Position numbers and translations under genes: made by a program. A DNA stretch of 64,000 nucleotides from Hyphomonadaceae bacterium JAD_PAG50586_4 (GTDB lineage Bacteria; Pseudomonadota; Alphaproteobacteria; Caulobacterales; Aquidulcibacteraceae): NCBI GenBank assembly GCA_023242925.1, contig CP096134.1, positions 2,747,501-2,811,500 of the forward strand. The letters run 5' to 3'. Below the pieces are notes generated by a model. It had not been told where the DNA came from. It saw only the letters and a list, made by a program, of their open reading frames with translations, and ran no database searches. Shown here piece by piece: positions 53,419-62,253 of the stretch. The first letter of the stretch is position 1, and every line of letters starts with the position of its first letter.

Positions 53419-54081
53419 TCAGCCGCCCGCGTTGTCGGCCGCATCAATACGGAAGCGGCGCCCGTCGCGGTTGAATTGCAGCTGTTCTGGCGTGAGTTCG
53501 AAGCCGACCAGAATCTCGAAATTCTCGCCCGAGATCTCCGGGTTGGCGCGCGGGATCACGATGCGTTCGATCTGCTCGCGATGGTTCGCGACCACTTCGC
53601 CGCGCTCCCACTCCACGTCGACGTCGAAATAGACCTTTTCGATCGGCGCACGACCACGACGCGCCACGGCAACCCAATAGCGATAGGTGTGGCGTTCAGC
53701 TGTCGCCGCCGGCCCACGGCCGAACGACATATCCACTTCGAGCGCCATCGTAATCGGATCGGCATCCACATAGCGGCAAAGGCCGCGCACGCCGTTCATC
53801 TCGCCGGTGTATTGGATATTTGCATAACGCTGCTGGCCAGCCTGCGCGAAATCGACGATGCGCGCGCTATCGTAAAGCACGCCCATAAGCGGGCACGGGC
53901 CCACGTTCGGCCGGTCATCATTGCCCAGCAAGCGGTCAAAGAAATTCGGTGGCGCGACTTCGCGGTTCTGCTCTTCCGGCAAAACGCCGCCCGGTAATTC
54001 CACGGTCGGTGTGCTCGTCGTTGAACACGCGGCCGTCGCGGCCAGAGCAAACGAAAGCATGACAGCTGCCGGGAGCTTCAT
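53419..54081 (-). CDS. Hypothetical lipoprotein, 220 residues
   Basis: Signal peptide MKLPAAVMLSFALAATAAC gives a lipobox ATAAC. The mature protein has PPNFFDRLLGNDDRPNVGPC, GEMNGVRGLCRYVDADPITM, RHTYRYWVAVARRGRAPIEK and a C-terminal PEQLQFNRDGRRFRIDAADN. The Cys pair suggests one disulfide. I recognise it only as a type of outer-membrane-anchored hypothetical common in alphaproteobacteria. Convergent toward nothing; divergent from ispH. Confidence 0.75.
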   Translation of the reverse strand: MKLPAAVMLSFALAATAACSTTSTPTVELPGGVLPEEQNREVAPPNFFDRLLGNDDRPNVGPCPLMGVLYDSARIVDFAQAGQQRYANIQYTGEMNGVRGLCRYVDADPITMALEVDMSFGRGPAATAERHTYRYWVAVARRGRAPIEKVYFDVDVEWERGEVVANHREQIERIVIPRANPEISGENFEILVGFELTPEQLQFNRDGRRFRIDAADNAGG

Positions 54082-54200
54082 CTACGACCTCTCGCGCCTG
54101 GGCCACGCAGCGGCGGCTGCATGCCTCACCCCGCCCGCAGGCAATCGGCGTCGGCTCGTGATAGCTTCCGCTTCGGCCCTGGGCAACTAACCCTGGCGCC

Positions 54201-55177
54201 ATGCGTGTAAACTTCGCCCCTGAGGCCCGCTTGCCAGAAAAACGCCCCATTTCAATCCTGTTGGCCGCCCCCGGGGGTTCTGCGCCGGGGTGGACCGGGC
54301 CATCCAGATCGTTGAGCAAGCGATCCGGAAATGGGGTGCGCCCGTCTATGTGCGCCACGAGATCGTCCATAACCGCCATGTGGTGGAGCGACTGGAGGCC
54401 TTGGGCGCCGTTTTCGTGGAGGAGCTGGACGAGTGTCCGCTCGACCGGCCGGTGATTTTCTCCGCTCATGGCGTGCCCAAGGCGGTGCCAGCCGAGGCGC
54501 GGGCGCGCGAGATGATCTATGTGGACGCCACCTGCCCGCTCGTCTCCAAGGTGCACGTTGAGGCGGAGCGCCATTTCGACGCCGGCCGCGAGATCGTGCT
54601 GATCGGCCACGCCGGCCACCCCGAAGTGATCGGCACGATGGGTCAGCTACCGCCAGGCTCGATCACGCTGCTGGAAACGGCTGAGGACGCGGAGATGTTC
54701 GCGCCGCGCGATCCGTCGAAGCTTTCGTTCGTGACGCAGACCACGCTTTCGGTGGACGACACCGCCGAAATGGTCGCGGTGCTGCAACGCCGCTTCCCTG
54801 GCATCGCTGCACCCCACAAGGAAGACATCTGCTACGCCACCACCAATCGCCAAGACGCCGTGAAGGCAATGGCCAAACAAGCCGACCTCGTGCTGGTGAT
54901 CGGCTCGCCGAAATCCTCCAACTCGGTGCGGCTCGTGGAAGTCGCAAAGCGCGCGGGCGCACGCGACGGACAACTCGTTGCATCTGCCGATGATGTGGAC
55001 TGGGCTTGGTTTGACGACGTGAACACTGTGGGCGTCACCGCCGGCGCCAGTGCGCCGGAAGATCTGGTCGAAGGCTTAATCGCCGCCATCGCCGCGCGGT
55101 TCGATGCGAAGGTCGAAGAAGTGCGCGTGACCAAGGAAGACGTCGTGTTCAAACTGCCGCGCGTGCTGGCGGAGTGA
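54201..55177 (+). pseudogene. ispH: IspH, HMBPP reductase (single-base frameshift)
   Basis: IspH makes IPP and DMAPP from HMBPP, last step of the MEP route. From ATG 54201 the protein reads [10 protein letters not shown], then the frame changes; the body continues as [20 protein letters not shown]. Adding one C in the run at 54268-54272 gives [17 protein letters not shown] and ~325 residues, normal length, with [4Fe-4S] ligands Cys28 and the Cys in [10 protein letters not shown] and [10 protein letters not shown]. HxH and ATTNRQ motifs are intact. With dxs in the genome, IspH should be essential, so the break is probably technical. Next gene overlaps by 4 bases. Confidence 0.93.
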
Positions 55178-55971
55178 GCAGCAAAATCGCAGACCTGCTC
55201 TCGCGCCTCATAGCGGACGTGCGCACGCGTCGCTCGCGACGCCCAGCGTTGATCGGCGTCGGCGGCGCGCAAGGTTCGGGAAAGTCCTTTCAGTGCCGCG
55301 CCTATGCCAGCGCGCATCCGCGTACCGCGCATTTCTCGCTGGACGATGTCTATCTCACGCGCGACGAGCGGCGCGATCTGGCGCGTGAGGTTCATCCGTT
55401 GTGCGCTACGCGCGGCCCGCCTGGCACACACGATTTGGATTTGGCCGACCGCACGATTGCCGAATTGGAGGACCCAAGCGGCGAACAAAAGGTGCGGCTG
55501 CCGCGCTTCGACAAAGCGCACGACGAACGCGCGCCCGAAACCGATTGGCCCATGTTTGAAGGTTTGCCAGAAGCGATCCTAATCGATGGCTGGTGCATGG
55601 GCGCGCTGGCGCTTGATCCTTCCGAACTCGATCACCCATTCAACGCCCTGGAGCGCGAAGAGGATCGAGATGGCGCGTGGCGCCAGATGATCGCCGCGCG
55701 CTTGGCTGATGACTACCGCACCCTCTTCGAAGGCTTCGACGCCCTGATTTACCTCCGCGCCCCATCCTGGGAGATCGTGCGGCGCTGGCGCGGGCAGCAG
55801 CAGGAAGAGACGCTGGGCCGCCCACTCAGCGCCCAAGAAAACCTAGCGCTCGACCGTTTCGTCATGCACTACGAGCGCATCACGCGCGCCATGCTGGCCG
55901 GCCATCACAGCGCCGGCTGGATCGTGCACCTGGATGAAGAGCGGAACGTGACGCGGATCGAACAGCGCTGA
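55174..55971 (+). CDS. GLYK-like glycerate/pantothenate-type kinase
   Basis: 265 residues from GTG 55174 overlapping the ispH stop. Walker [17 protein letters not shown], with [20 protein letters not shown] downstream and [11 protein letters not shown] as later motif. The motif order and the substrate region [17 protein letters not shown] match plant-type D-glycerate 3-kinase and related YggC proteins, which phosphorylate D-glycerate with ATP in the photorespiratory/serine route. An insertion into the conserved ispH-thrB pair. Confidence 0.8.
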   Translation: MSSKIADLLSRLIADVRTRRSRRPALIGVGGAQGSGKSFQCRAYASAHPRTAHFSLDDVYLTRDERRDLAREVHPLCATRGPPGTHDLDLADRTIAELEDPSGEQKVRLPRFDKAHDERAPETDWPMFEGLPEAILIDGWCMGALALDPSELDHPFNALEREEDRDGAWRQMIAARLADDYRTLFEGFDALIYLRAPSWEIVRRWRGQQQEETLGRPLSAQENLALDRFVMHYERITRAMLAGHHSAGWIVHLDEERNVTRIEQR

Positions 55972-55974
55972 GAC

Positions 55975-56927
55975 ATGGCCGTCTATACCCAACTCTCCGA
56001 CGCTGACCTGGCGAACCTGCTGGACGAATACGACATCGGCCCGGCCACCTCGTGCAAAGGCATCGCCGAGGGCGTCGAGAACTCGAACTTCGCGCTGGGC
56101 ACGCCGAAGGGCCAATACATCCTCACGATTTTCGAGAAGCGCACCAACGAAGCCGATCTGCCCTTCTTCATGCAGATCATGGAGCGCCTCGCCACGCGCG
56201 GCGTGGTGGCGCCACTGCCGATCGCGACCAAAAGCGGCGCGCTCTACACGCGCGCCAAAGGCAAACCGTGCGCCATCATCTCTTTCCTCGAAGGCGTGTG
56301 GCCGCGCACGCCCGACATCGGCCATTGCGCCGCGATCGGCGAAGCTTTGGCGCGCATGCATGTGGCGCTCGACGGTTTTGAGCTGACGCGCGCAAACGCG
56401 CTCTCGGTCGATGGCTGGGAAAAGCTGATCGCGCCGCGCTTGGCGCAAGCCGAATATCTACGCCCCGGTCTCGCGCGGCTCATCGAACGCGACGTCGCCG
56501 AAGTGCGCGCCGCATGGCCGAAAGATTTGCCGCGCGGCCCGATCCACGCCGATCTCTTTCCTGACAACGCGCTCTTCCTCGGCGATCGCCTCACTGGCCT
56601 CATCGATTTTTATTTCGCCTGCACCGATTTCCTCGCCTACGACCTCGCCGTCTGCCTCAACGCCTGGTGCTTCGCGGGTGAATATGACATCGGCCGCGGC
56701 GCGGCGATGATCGCCGCTTACGAAACCATCCGGCCGCTCACCGATACTGAACGCGGCGCGCTGCCCACGCTCTGCCGGGGCGCGGCGCTGCGCTTCTTCG
56801 CCACCCGCCTCACCGATTGGGGCGACACGCCCCCGGCGCAATGGTGAAACCCAAAGACCCGCTGGAATACGCCGATAAACTCGCGTTCCACCGCAAAGCG
56901 AAAGGCACGGGGGATTATGGCGGGTAA
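55975..56927 (+). pseudogene. thrB: Homoserine kinase type II, ThrB (single-base frameshift near 3' end)
   Basis: The APH-fold enzyme phosphorylates homoserine in threonine synthesis. AEGVENSNFALGTPKGQYIL is the nucleotide lid, GPIHADLFPDNALFLG holds His191/Asp193/Asn198, and LIDFYFAC contributes Asp211. The main frame ends DTPPAQW at 56847. One C added at 56830-56834 gives DTPPGAMVKPKDPLEYADKL and continues to TAA 56925-56927, about 317 residues, the normal length. The C-terminal FHRKAKG is typical. Part of the alphaproteobacterial ispH-thrB-rnhA order. Confidence 0.9.
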
Positions 56928-57108
56928 TTTCGTTAGAAATCTCGAAGCTTTCCTGCTCCCAGGTGTGGTTGCCATCCGCGGCACAGAAACCATCGCGCAA
57001 TCGCTTCTCCTGATGCTCGTGATTTACGGCGCAGCACGCGGCGGCCTGACCGGCCTCTTCGCCTGGCTCCGCCGGCGACCCGATTGCGATGCGGGAAGCG
57101 TCCAATGA
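56917..57108 (+). CDS. Small membrane protein, 63 residues
   Basis: MAGNFVRNLEAFLLPGVVAI leads into a hydrophobic helix (AQSLLLMLVIYGAARGGLTG) and a basic, Arg-rich end [17 protein letters not shown]. It overlaps the thrB 3' end by 11 bases and the next gene's start by 4 bases (ATGA), so it fits the operon. Its LFAWLRRRPDCDA closely matches [13 protein letters not shown] in the next protein, implying common ancestry or a shared sorting element. Confidence 0.6.
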   Translation: MAGNFVRNLEAFLLPGVVAIRGTETIAQSLLLMLVIYGAARGGLTGLFAWLRRRPDCDAGSVQ

Positions 57109-57515
57109 AGCTCATTAAACTCGCCCTCGCCATAGTGGCCAGCGCGATCGGCGCGTCTTTGATCAGCGCGGTCGTCATCGTCGCGACGAGCATCATCACT
57201 ATGCCGGAATATTCCGAGTGGGGCGCGTTGCCGCTGTTCGCGACAATGAATACCATTCTGAGCCTGACCATCGCCAGCACGCTTGGGCTTGCGTGGCACG
57301 CGTTCGCCACGCGCCGAAACTGGACGGGCCTCGCCTTCTATCTTGCGCCCGCCGCAATAGTTGGCGTGCTTGGCGGACTGATGGCCTCCAGCGGATCATC
57401 GCCGTTGTGGATGGGCGCCTATGGCGCGTTGCTCGGCGTGCTGACGGCGCTCTTCGCCTGGCTCATCCGTCGCCCGGATCGCGACGCGCCGAATCCCGAT
57501 AGAGCGACGCCATGA
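57105..57515 (+). CDS. Membrane protein, 136 residues
   Basis: Four hydrophobic helices: [60 protein letters not shown] and [19 protein letters not shown]. It ends [16 protein letters not shown]. It overlaps rnhA by 4 bases and the 63-residue gene by 4, in a tight operon. Unknown function; perhaps paralogous at its C-terminus to the preceding protein. Confidence 0.7.
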   Translation: MKLIKLALAIVASAIGASLISAVVIVATSIITMPEYSEWGALPLFATMNTILSLTIASTLGLAWHAFATRRNWTGLAFYLAPAAIVGVLGGLMASSGSSPLWMGAYGALLGVLTALFAWLIRRPDRDAPNPDRATP

Positions 57516-57949
57516 GCAACACAGTCGATATTTGGACCGACGGCGCGTGCAGCGGCAATCCGGGGCCCGGCGGTTGGGGCGCAATCCTGCATTATGCGGG
57601 CACGGAGAAAGAACTCTCCGGCGCCGAAGCCGCAACCACCAACAATCGCATGGAGCTGATGGCCGCGATCCAGGCGCTCGAAGCGCTAAAGCGGCCGAGC
57701 AAAGTGCGCCTCCACACCGATTCCAAATACGTCATGGACGGCCTGACCAAATGGATTCACGGCTGGAAGAAGAACGGCTGGAAAACCGCCGACAAAAAGC
57801 CCGTGAAAAACGAAGACCTCTGGAAGCGTTTGGACGCGGCGAACGCCGCGCACGAAGTCGAATGGAAATGGGTCAAAGGTCACAGCGACAACGTCAACAA
57901 CAACCGCGCCGACGAATTGGCCCGCAGCGCGATCAAGACGCTCAAATAA
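57512..57949 (+). CDS. rnhA: Ribonuclease HI
   Basis: 145 residues. It degrades RNA in RNA-DNA hybrids. The catalytic carboxylates are Asp10 ([18 protein letters not shown]), Glu48 (NNRMELMA), Asp70 ([12 protein letters not shown]) and Asp134 (NNRADELA). The basic handle [20 protein letters not shown] is present. The gene follows thrB as usual in alphaproteobacteria; here two small membrane genes intervene. An R1-type repeat starts right after the stop. Confidence 0.96.
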   Translation: MSNTVDIWTDGACSGNPGPGGWGAILHYAGTEKELSGAEAATTNNRMELMAAIQALEALKRPSKVRLHTDSKYVMDGLTKWIHGWKKNGWKTADKKPVKNEDLWKRLDAANAAHEVEWKWVKGHSDNVNNNRADELARSAIKTLK

Positions 57950-57950
57950 A

Positions 57951-58012
57951 ATGGACCGCTGGCGTCTCGCCGGCATACGCAAATGCTGGCCGCCAGGACG
58001 CCGGCGGTCCAT
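57951..58012. repeat. Post-stop inverted repeat R1, copy 3
   Basis: ATGGACCGCTGGCGTC (57951-57966) pairs with GACGCCGGCGGTCCAT (57997-58012) with one mismatch. It is close to copy 2 (GGACCGC-Y-GGC, GCCGGCATACGC). It begins right after the rnhA stop and ends shortly before the next ATG at 58021. Confidence 0.78.
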
Positions 58013-58020
58013 AACGCGCC

Positions 58021-58515
58021 ATGCGCACCCTCATCCTCATCGCCACCCTCGCCTGCGCCATGCCTGCGCACGCGCAATCGCTCGACGATCTCACCTGGCT
58101 CAAAGGGTGCTGGCGCACGCAGGCGCCGCGCGACGCCGAGAGTGGATCGCAAACCACCGAAGTCTGGATTGATCCGCCTGGCCCTGCGCTCTTCGGCTAT
58201 TCATACACCGAAGGCGAAGGCGCGGTGCAAGGTTGGGAGCAAATGCGTATCGACGCCGCCGATGGCGGTCGCCCACGCTTGGTCGCCATGCCTGGCGGCG
58301 GCGCCTCGATTGCGTTTCGCATGGAAGAGCAGATTCAGTTGGATGATCCCACGCAAATCGCCGTCTTCGAAAACACCGCGCACGACTATCCGCAGCGCAT
58401 CATCTATCAGCGCCAACGCAATCGCCTCACCGCCACGATCTCCCGCGCCGATGGCGGCAATCCCTACACCTTCAGTTATCGCCGCATCAGCTGCATGGCC
58501 GCGCTGCGTCCCTAA
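58021..58515 (+). CDS. DUF6265 family secreted protein
   Basis: 164 residues; signal peptide MRTLILIATLACAMPAHA. LTWLKGCWRTQAPRDAESGS, then QTTEVWIDPPGPALFGYSYT, MRIDAADGGRPRLVAMPGGG and ENTAHDYPQRIIYQRQR are the DUF6265 pattern, a beta-barrel lipid-binding-like domain of unknown role. No obvious partner. Confidence 0.8.
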   Translation: MRTLILIATLACAMPAHAQSLDDLTWLKGCWRTQAPRDAESGSQTTEVWIDPPGPALFGYSYTEGEGAVQGWEQMRIDAADGGRPRLVAMPGGGASIAFRMEEQIQLDDPTQIAVFENTAHDYPQRIIYQRQRNRLTATISRADGGNPYTFSYRRISCMAALRP

Positions 58516-58544
58516 AATTCAAGCCTCGGCATCCGCAGAAACGC

Positions 58545-58593
58545 TTGACGACCATTTCGTTCAACGTTAAACCATTAATAGTTTAACATTGAA
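58545..58593 (+). promoter_or_regulatory. Promoter and large inverted-repeat operator of the nitroreductase-MarR operon
   Basis: TTCAACGTTAAAC (58560-58572), spacer CATTAATA, GTTTAACATTGAA (58581-58593): 12 of 13 arm positions are complementary. A TTGACG at 58545-58550 with TTAAAC 16 bases on is a possible promoter that the operator would block. The MarR gene at the operon end is the likely binder. Confidence 0.75.
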
Positions 58594-58607
58594 CCAGAGG
58601 ACAGACC

Positions 58608-59741
58608 ATGCTCTCCCGTCGCCATGTGCTCGCCGTGCTTGCCGCCGCCCCGCTCGCACCCGCCTTGAGCGGGTGTGCGGCTTCCAATCTGCCCGACCCT
58701 ATCGCCGCATGGCGCACGCCTGGCGCGGGCGAGACCGACCCGCGCCGCTTTGCCCTGGCGCACGCCATCCTCGCCCCCAATCCACACAATCGTCAGCCCT
58801 GGCTGATCGAACTGGTCGGCGACAGCGAGTTCATCTTCCGCGCCGATCTGGAGCGCCTGCTACCGGCCACCGACCCGTTCAATCGCCAGATCGTACTGGG
58901 CTGCGGCGCGTTTCTAGAGGTGTTCGACCTCGCCGCGCGCGCGAACGGCTATCGGGCGGAAATTACGCTCTGGCCAGAAGGCGAACCACAGCCCTTGCTC
59001 GACGCAAGGCCGATCGCGCATGTACGCCTGACGCCGGAAGCCTTGGTCAAAGACCCGCTGTTCGATCATATCCTTGCCCGCCGCACCAATCGCGAAGCCT
59101 ACCAAGATCGCGCGATCCCCGACGACGCGTTGGAGGCGATGCGCGCGGCCGCAGGCGACGCGGTAAGCTTCAACACCAGCACGAGCGGCGCGCTGCGCGA
59201 AGATCTGCGGCGCCTGGCGTGGGACGCTTTCGAAGCCGAAATCCTGACGCCGGCCGCGTATCAAGAGAGCGTCGATCTTATGCGCATCGGCGCCGCCGAC
59301 ATCGCCCGACACCGTGACGGACTCGTGCTTGACGGGCCGATGATCGAATTCGCGCGCGCCACCGGCCTGCTCAACAATGAGATCATGGCCGATGTGAACA
59401 ACCCGATGGTGAAGCAAGGCTACGAAGCCTATCGCCCGCTCGCACTCAACGCGCCGGCCTTTGCCTGGATCACCACCACCGACAATACGCGCGCCACGCA
59501 AATCGTGGCTGGGCGCGCTTATGCGCGCATGAACCTCGCCGCCGCTGGCGCGGGCATTGGCATGCACCCCTGGAGCCAATCTTTGCAGGAATATCCCGAA
59601 ATGGCTGACTTGATGGTCGAGGCCGAGTCTTTGATGAATGCGCCGGGCGATGCGCGCGTGCAGATGTTCGTACGCGTCGGCTACGCCCGCCAGGTCGGCC
59701 CATCGCCGCGCCGGGGTCTTGCGGAGCATATAGCGGCATGA
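58608..59741 (+). CDS. Nitroreductase-like (Acg-type) FMN-binding lipoprotein/Tat-like protein
   Basis: 377 residues with N-terminus MLSRRHVLAVLAAAPLAPAL followed by SGC, a lipobox with a twin-Arg-like SRRH start. The core has NPHNRQPWLIELVGDSEFIF (the NPHNxQPW of FMN-binding Acg/nitroreductases), ILARRTNREAYQDRAIP and AGAGIGMHPWSQSLQEYPEM. It probably binds FMN and reduces nitro or quinone compounds in the periplasm. SD AGAGGA. Overlaps marR by 4 bases; controlled by the upstream operator. Confidence 0.87.
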   Translation: MLSRRHVLAVLAAAPLAPALSGCAASNLPDPIAAWRTPGAGETDPRRFALAHAILAPNPHNRQPWLIELVGDSEFIFRADLERLLPATDPFNRQIVLGCGAFLEVFDLAARANGYRAEITLWPEGEPQPLLDARPIAHVRLTPEALVKDPLFDHILARRTNREAYQDRAIPDDALEAMRAAAGDAVSFNTSTSGALREDLRRLAWDAFEAEILTPAAYQESVDLMRIGAADIARHRDGLVLDGPMIEFARATGLLNNEIMADVNNPMVKQGYEAYRPLALNAPAFAWITTTDNTRATQIVAGRAYARMNLAAAGAGIGMHPWSQSLQEYPEMADLMVEAESLMNAPGDARVQMFVRVGYARQVGPSPRRGLAEHIAA

Positions 59742-60193
59742 ACAAAGCCGAGGACGACGCCCTTCAAGCGTTCGAAGTCTTCAATGAGATTGGCATTATC
59801 GCCCAACTCTCCGGCGCCGCGTTCGAACGTGTGTTGCCGGAGGGGTTGTCGCTGGCCGGCTATGGCGTGCTCAGCAATTTCGTGCGCCTTGGCCGTGAGG
59901 CGCAGCGCCCGACGCAGCTTGCGCGCAATTTCCAAGTCACCAAAGGCGCGATGACAAACACGCTGCAACGGTTGGAAGCGGCGGGCTATATCACGCTCTC
60001 GCCAGATCCAGAGGACGGTCGCGGCAAGATCGCGCGCATCACCCGCTCCGGGCGCGCCGCGCGGGAAGCCGCGATTGCGCTTATGGCGCCGGTGCTGGCG
60101 GAGTTTTTGGAGGTGTTTCCAGCGGCAGAAATGAAGCGCATTCTGCCGACACTGACGCGTCTGCGCAAAGCGCTCGATGCGGCGCGGGATTAG
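59738..60193 (+). CDS. MarR family transcriptional regulator
   Basis: 151 residues. Winged helix: GYGVLSNFVRLGREAQRPTQ, LARNFQVTKGAMTNTLQRLE and the wing PDPEDGRGKIARITRSGRAA. It starts within the nitroreductase stop (ATGA), so it is part of the same operon. The 13-bp-arm palindrome upstream of the operon is a plausible autoregulatory operator. It likely responds to aromatic or oxidising compounds. Confidence 0.92.
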   Translation: MNKAEDDALQAFEVFNEIGIIAQLSGAAFERVLPEGLSLAGYGVLSNFVRLGREAQRPTQLARNFQVTKGAMTNTLQRLEAAGYITLSPDPEDGRGKIARITRSGRAAREAAIALMAPVLAEFLEVFPAAEMKRILPTLTRLRKALDAARD

Positions 60194-60194
60194 C

Positions 60195-60647
60195 CTAGGC
60201 CCGCTTCACCTTCAGCGTCACGCCATCCACGCTGTCGATCACGACGGCTTGGCCGGCTTCGAGCGCTTCATCGCTCACGGCGCGCCACACCGTATCCTGC
60301 ACCTTCACGGAGCCCACGCCATTGGCGAAATTCGTGACGACGGCGCCTGCGCCGATCAGCGCCGAAGAGCGCTCGTTCAAGCCGCTCGCGGCGCCCTCAT
60401 TGCGCCAGCGCTGCACCAATGGCCGGCCAAGTGCTGTCAGCACCACGACCAGCACGCCAAAGATCGCAATCTCGGCGATCCAATTGGTGAGGCCCAGCCA
60501 CGACACGAGCGCAGTCAAAAACGCCGCCACCGCGGGCCAGAGCAGATACGTGGTGCCCGTCGCCATTTCGGCGATCAGCAGGATGAGACCCAACACGACC
60601 CAATGCTGTGGGCCGAATTCGGAGAACAAGGCAATCAGCGCGTCCAT
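60195..60647 (-). CDS. NfeD family protein
   Basis: 150 residues. Three N-terminal membrane helices (around 12-70) and a C-terminal OB-fold (LIGAGAVVTNFANGVGSVKV, DEALEAGQAVVIDSVDGVTL). This is the short NfeD1b-type partner of SPFH proteins. It ends one base after the MarR stop, convergent, and lies downstream of the SPFH gene on the same strand, so both are co-transcribed. Confidence 0.9.
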   Translation of the reverse strand: MDALIALFSEFGPQHWVVLGLILLIAEMATGTTYLLWPAVAAFLTALVSWLGLTNWIAEIAIFGVLVVVLTALGRPLVQRWRNEGAASGLNERSSALIGAGAVVTNFANGVGSVKVQDTVWRAVSDEALEAGQAVVIDSVDGVTLKVKRA

Positions 60648-60686
60648 GAGGCTAATGTAGCGAGCCTTTGGCGTTTGCGCGAGGGC

Positions 60687-61625
60687 TTACCGCGTTGGCG
60701 GCACCGAAGTGCGCGGCGCCGCCCCGCCCTCGGCCTGCGTGTTCAGCGCGCGCAGGCCTTCAACGAGCCCGGCCAAACCGCCCAGATCGGCCGGAATGAT
60801 CACGGTGCGTTGCTGGTTCGAGTTCGCCAATTGGCCAAACGCCTCAACATATTTCAGACCGAGGAAGTAGCGGATCGCGTTCACATCGCCCTTGGCGATG
60901 GCCTGAGAGACCATATCGGTCGCCTTCGCCTCAGCTTCGGCTTCGCGCTCGCGGGCTTCGGCGTCGCGGAACGCGGCTTCGCGGCGGCCTTCGGCTTGCA
61001 GGATCGCCGATTGCTTGGCGCCCTCGGCGCGCAACACGGCGGCGGCCTTGTCGCCTTCAGCTTCGAGAATTTGCGCGCGGCGTTCGCGTTCGGCCTTCAT
61101 CTGGCGCGCCATCGATTGGGTAATGTCGGCGGGCGGCGAGAGATCCTTGATCTCGATACGCATCACCTTGGTGCCCCACGCTTCAGTGGCGGCGTCGACA
61201 ACACCCAGCAGGCGCGCGTTGATGGAGTCACGTTGCGAGAGAACTTCGTCCAGATCCATCGCGCCCACCACGGTACGCGTGTTGGTCATGCAGAGGTTCT
61301 GAATCGCAAGTTTTAGATTTTCGACTTCGTATGCGGCTTTCGAGGCGTCGATGATCTGAATGAAGACCACCGCGTCCACCGAGACGACGGCGTTGTCCTT
61401 CGTGATGACGTCCTGGCGCGGCACGTCGAGCACGGTTTCCATCATCGACAAGCGGCGGCCGATGCGATCCACGAACGGCACAAGGAACGAGATGCCCGGC
61501 TTCAGCGTCCGCGTGTAACGCCCGAAGCGCTCGGCCGTGAATTGGCGGCCCTGCGGCACGATCTTGATCGCGCTGAACGCCAGCACCAGCGCCATCGCGG
61601 CGAAAATCAAAACGAGAGTCGGCAT
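60687..61625 (-). CDS. SPFH/Band 7 (stomatin-like, QmcA-type) protein
   Basis: 312 residues. One N-terminal membrane helix (VLIFAAMALVLAFSAIKIVP) and a Band 7 domain (ERFGRYTRTLKPGISFLVPF, DVPRQDVITKDNAVVSVDAV). The coiled-coil stretch MKAERERRAQILEAEGDKAA with EGRREAAFRDAEAREREAE follows. With NfeD it forms membrane assemblies tied to protein quality control. Paired with the downstream nfeD gene. Confidence 0.92.
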   Translation of the reverse strand: MPTLVLIFAAMALVLAFSAIKIVPQGRQFTAERFGRYTRTLKPGISFLVPFVDRIGRRLSMMETVLDVPRQDVITKDNAVVSVDAVVFIQIIDASKAAYEVENLKLAIQNLCMTNTRTVVGAMDLDEVLSQRDSINARLLGVVDAATEAWGTKVMRIEIKDLSPPADITQSMARQMKAERERRAQILEAEGDKAAAVLRAEGAKQSAILQAEGRREAAFRDAEAREREAEAEAKATDMVSQAIAKGDVNAIRYFLGLKYVEAFGQLANSNQQRTVIIPADLGGLAGLVEGLRALNTQAEGGAAPRTSVPPTR

Positions 61626-61672
61626 GTCTTGTCCCTCCGCCGCTTCTGCGGCCTGAGCCTAAAGCGTTACGC

Positions 61673-62154
61673 TCAGCTTAATTGGCCGAGCAGGTATTCC
61701 GCGCTGGAAACCTTGTATTCACCGCCTTCTTCGACGTTGACCTGAGATACCACCCCGTTCTTGACGATCATTGAATATCGCTTGGATCGCGGTCCCATCC
61801 CGAATTTTGAGAAATCCGCATCTAGACCGACAGCGCGAGCGAATTCCCTGAACCGTCAGCCAACATCAGGATGTCGCCGAACACATTCTGGTCCTTGGCC
61901 CAGGCGCCCATCACGAAATGGTCGTTAACCGCGGTACACGCGACCACATCGACGCCCTTGGCTTTAAAATCGGCCAGATGATCGCGGAAGCTCGGCAAAT
62001 GGCGCGCCGAACAGGTCGGCGTGAACGCGCCGGGTACGGCGAAGAGCGCCACGGTCTTGCCGGCGAAGATCTCGCCCGTGCGCAAAGGCTTCATACCTTC
62101 GGGGCCGGGAACATTGAATTGAACGTCCGGCAGCGCATCGCCAAGTTTGATCAT
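61673..62154 (-). pseudogene. Peroxiredoxin, Prx5/AhpE-type (single-base frameshift)
   Basis: Thiol peroxidase that reduces hydrogen peroxide and organic peroxides. The main frame starts MIKLGDALPDVQFNVPGPEG, has peroxidatic Cys48 in PGAFTPTCSARHLP, and ends LALSV at 61822. The remaining C-terminal part, GLDADFSKFGMGPRSKRYSM to VSSAEYLLGQLS, is in another frame, ending TGA at 61673-61675. One base added near the CC at 61827-61828 gives LALSGLDADFSKFGMG and 160 residues, exactly the usual length. In rhizobial relatives a peroxiredoxin often follows rnhA. Confidence 0.9.
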
Positions 62155-62253
62155 CGGGGCCTCTCCCTCAAGCTTTCCAGCTATTTAGGGCGCGGCGAGC
62201 CCAGATGCGAGCGCCCTCTTGCGCGAAATCGCGCCGCGCCCGACCATGGGGGC

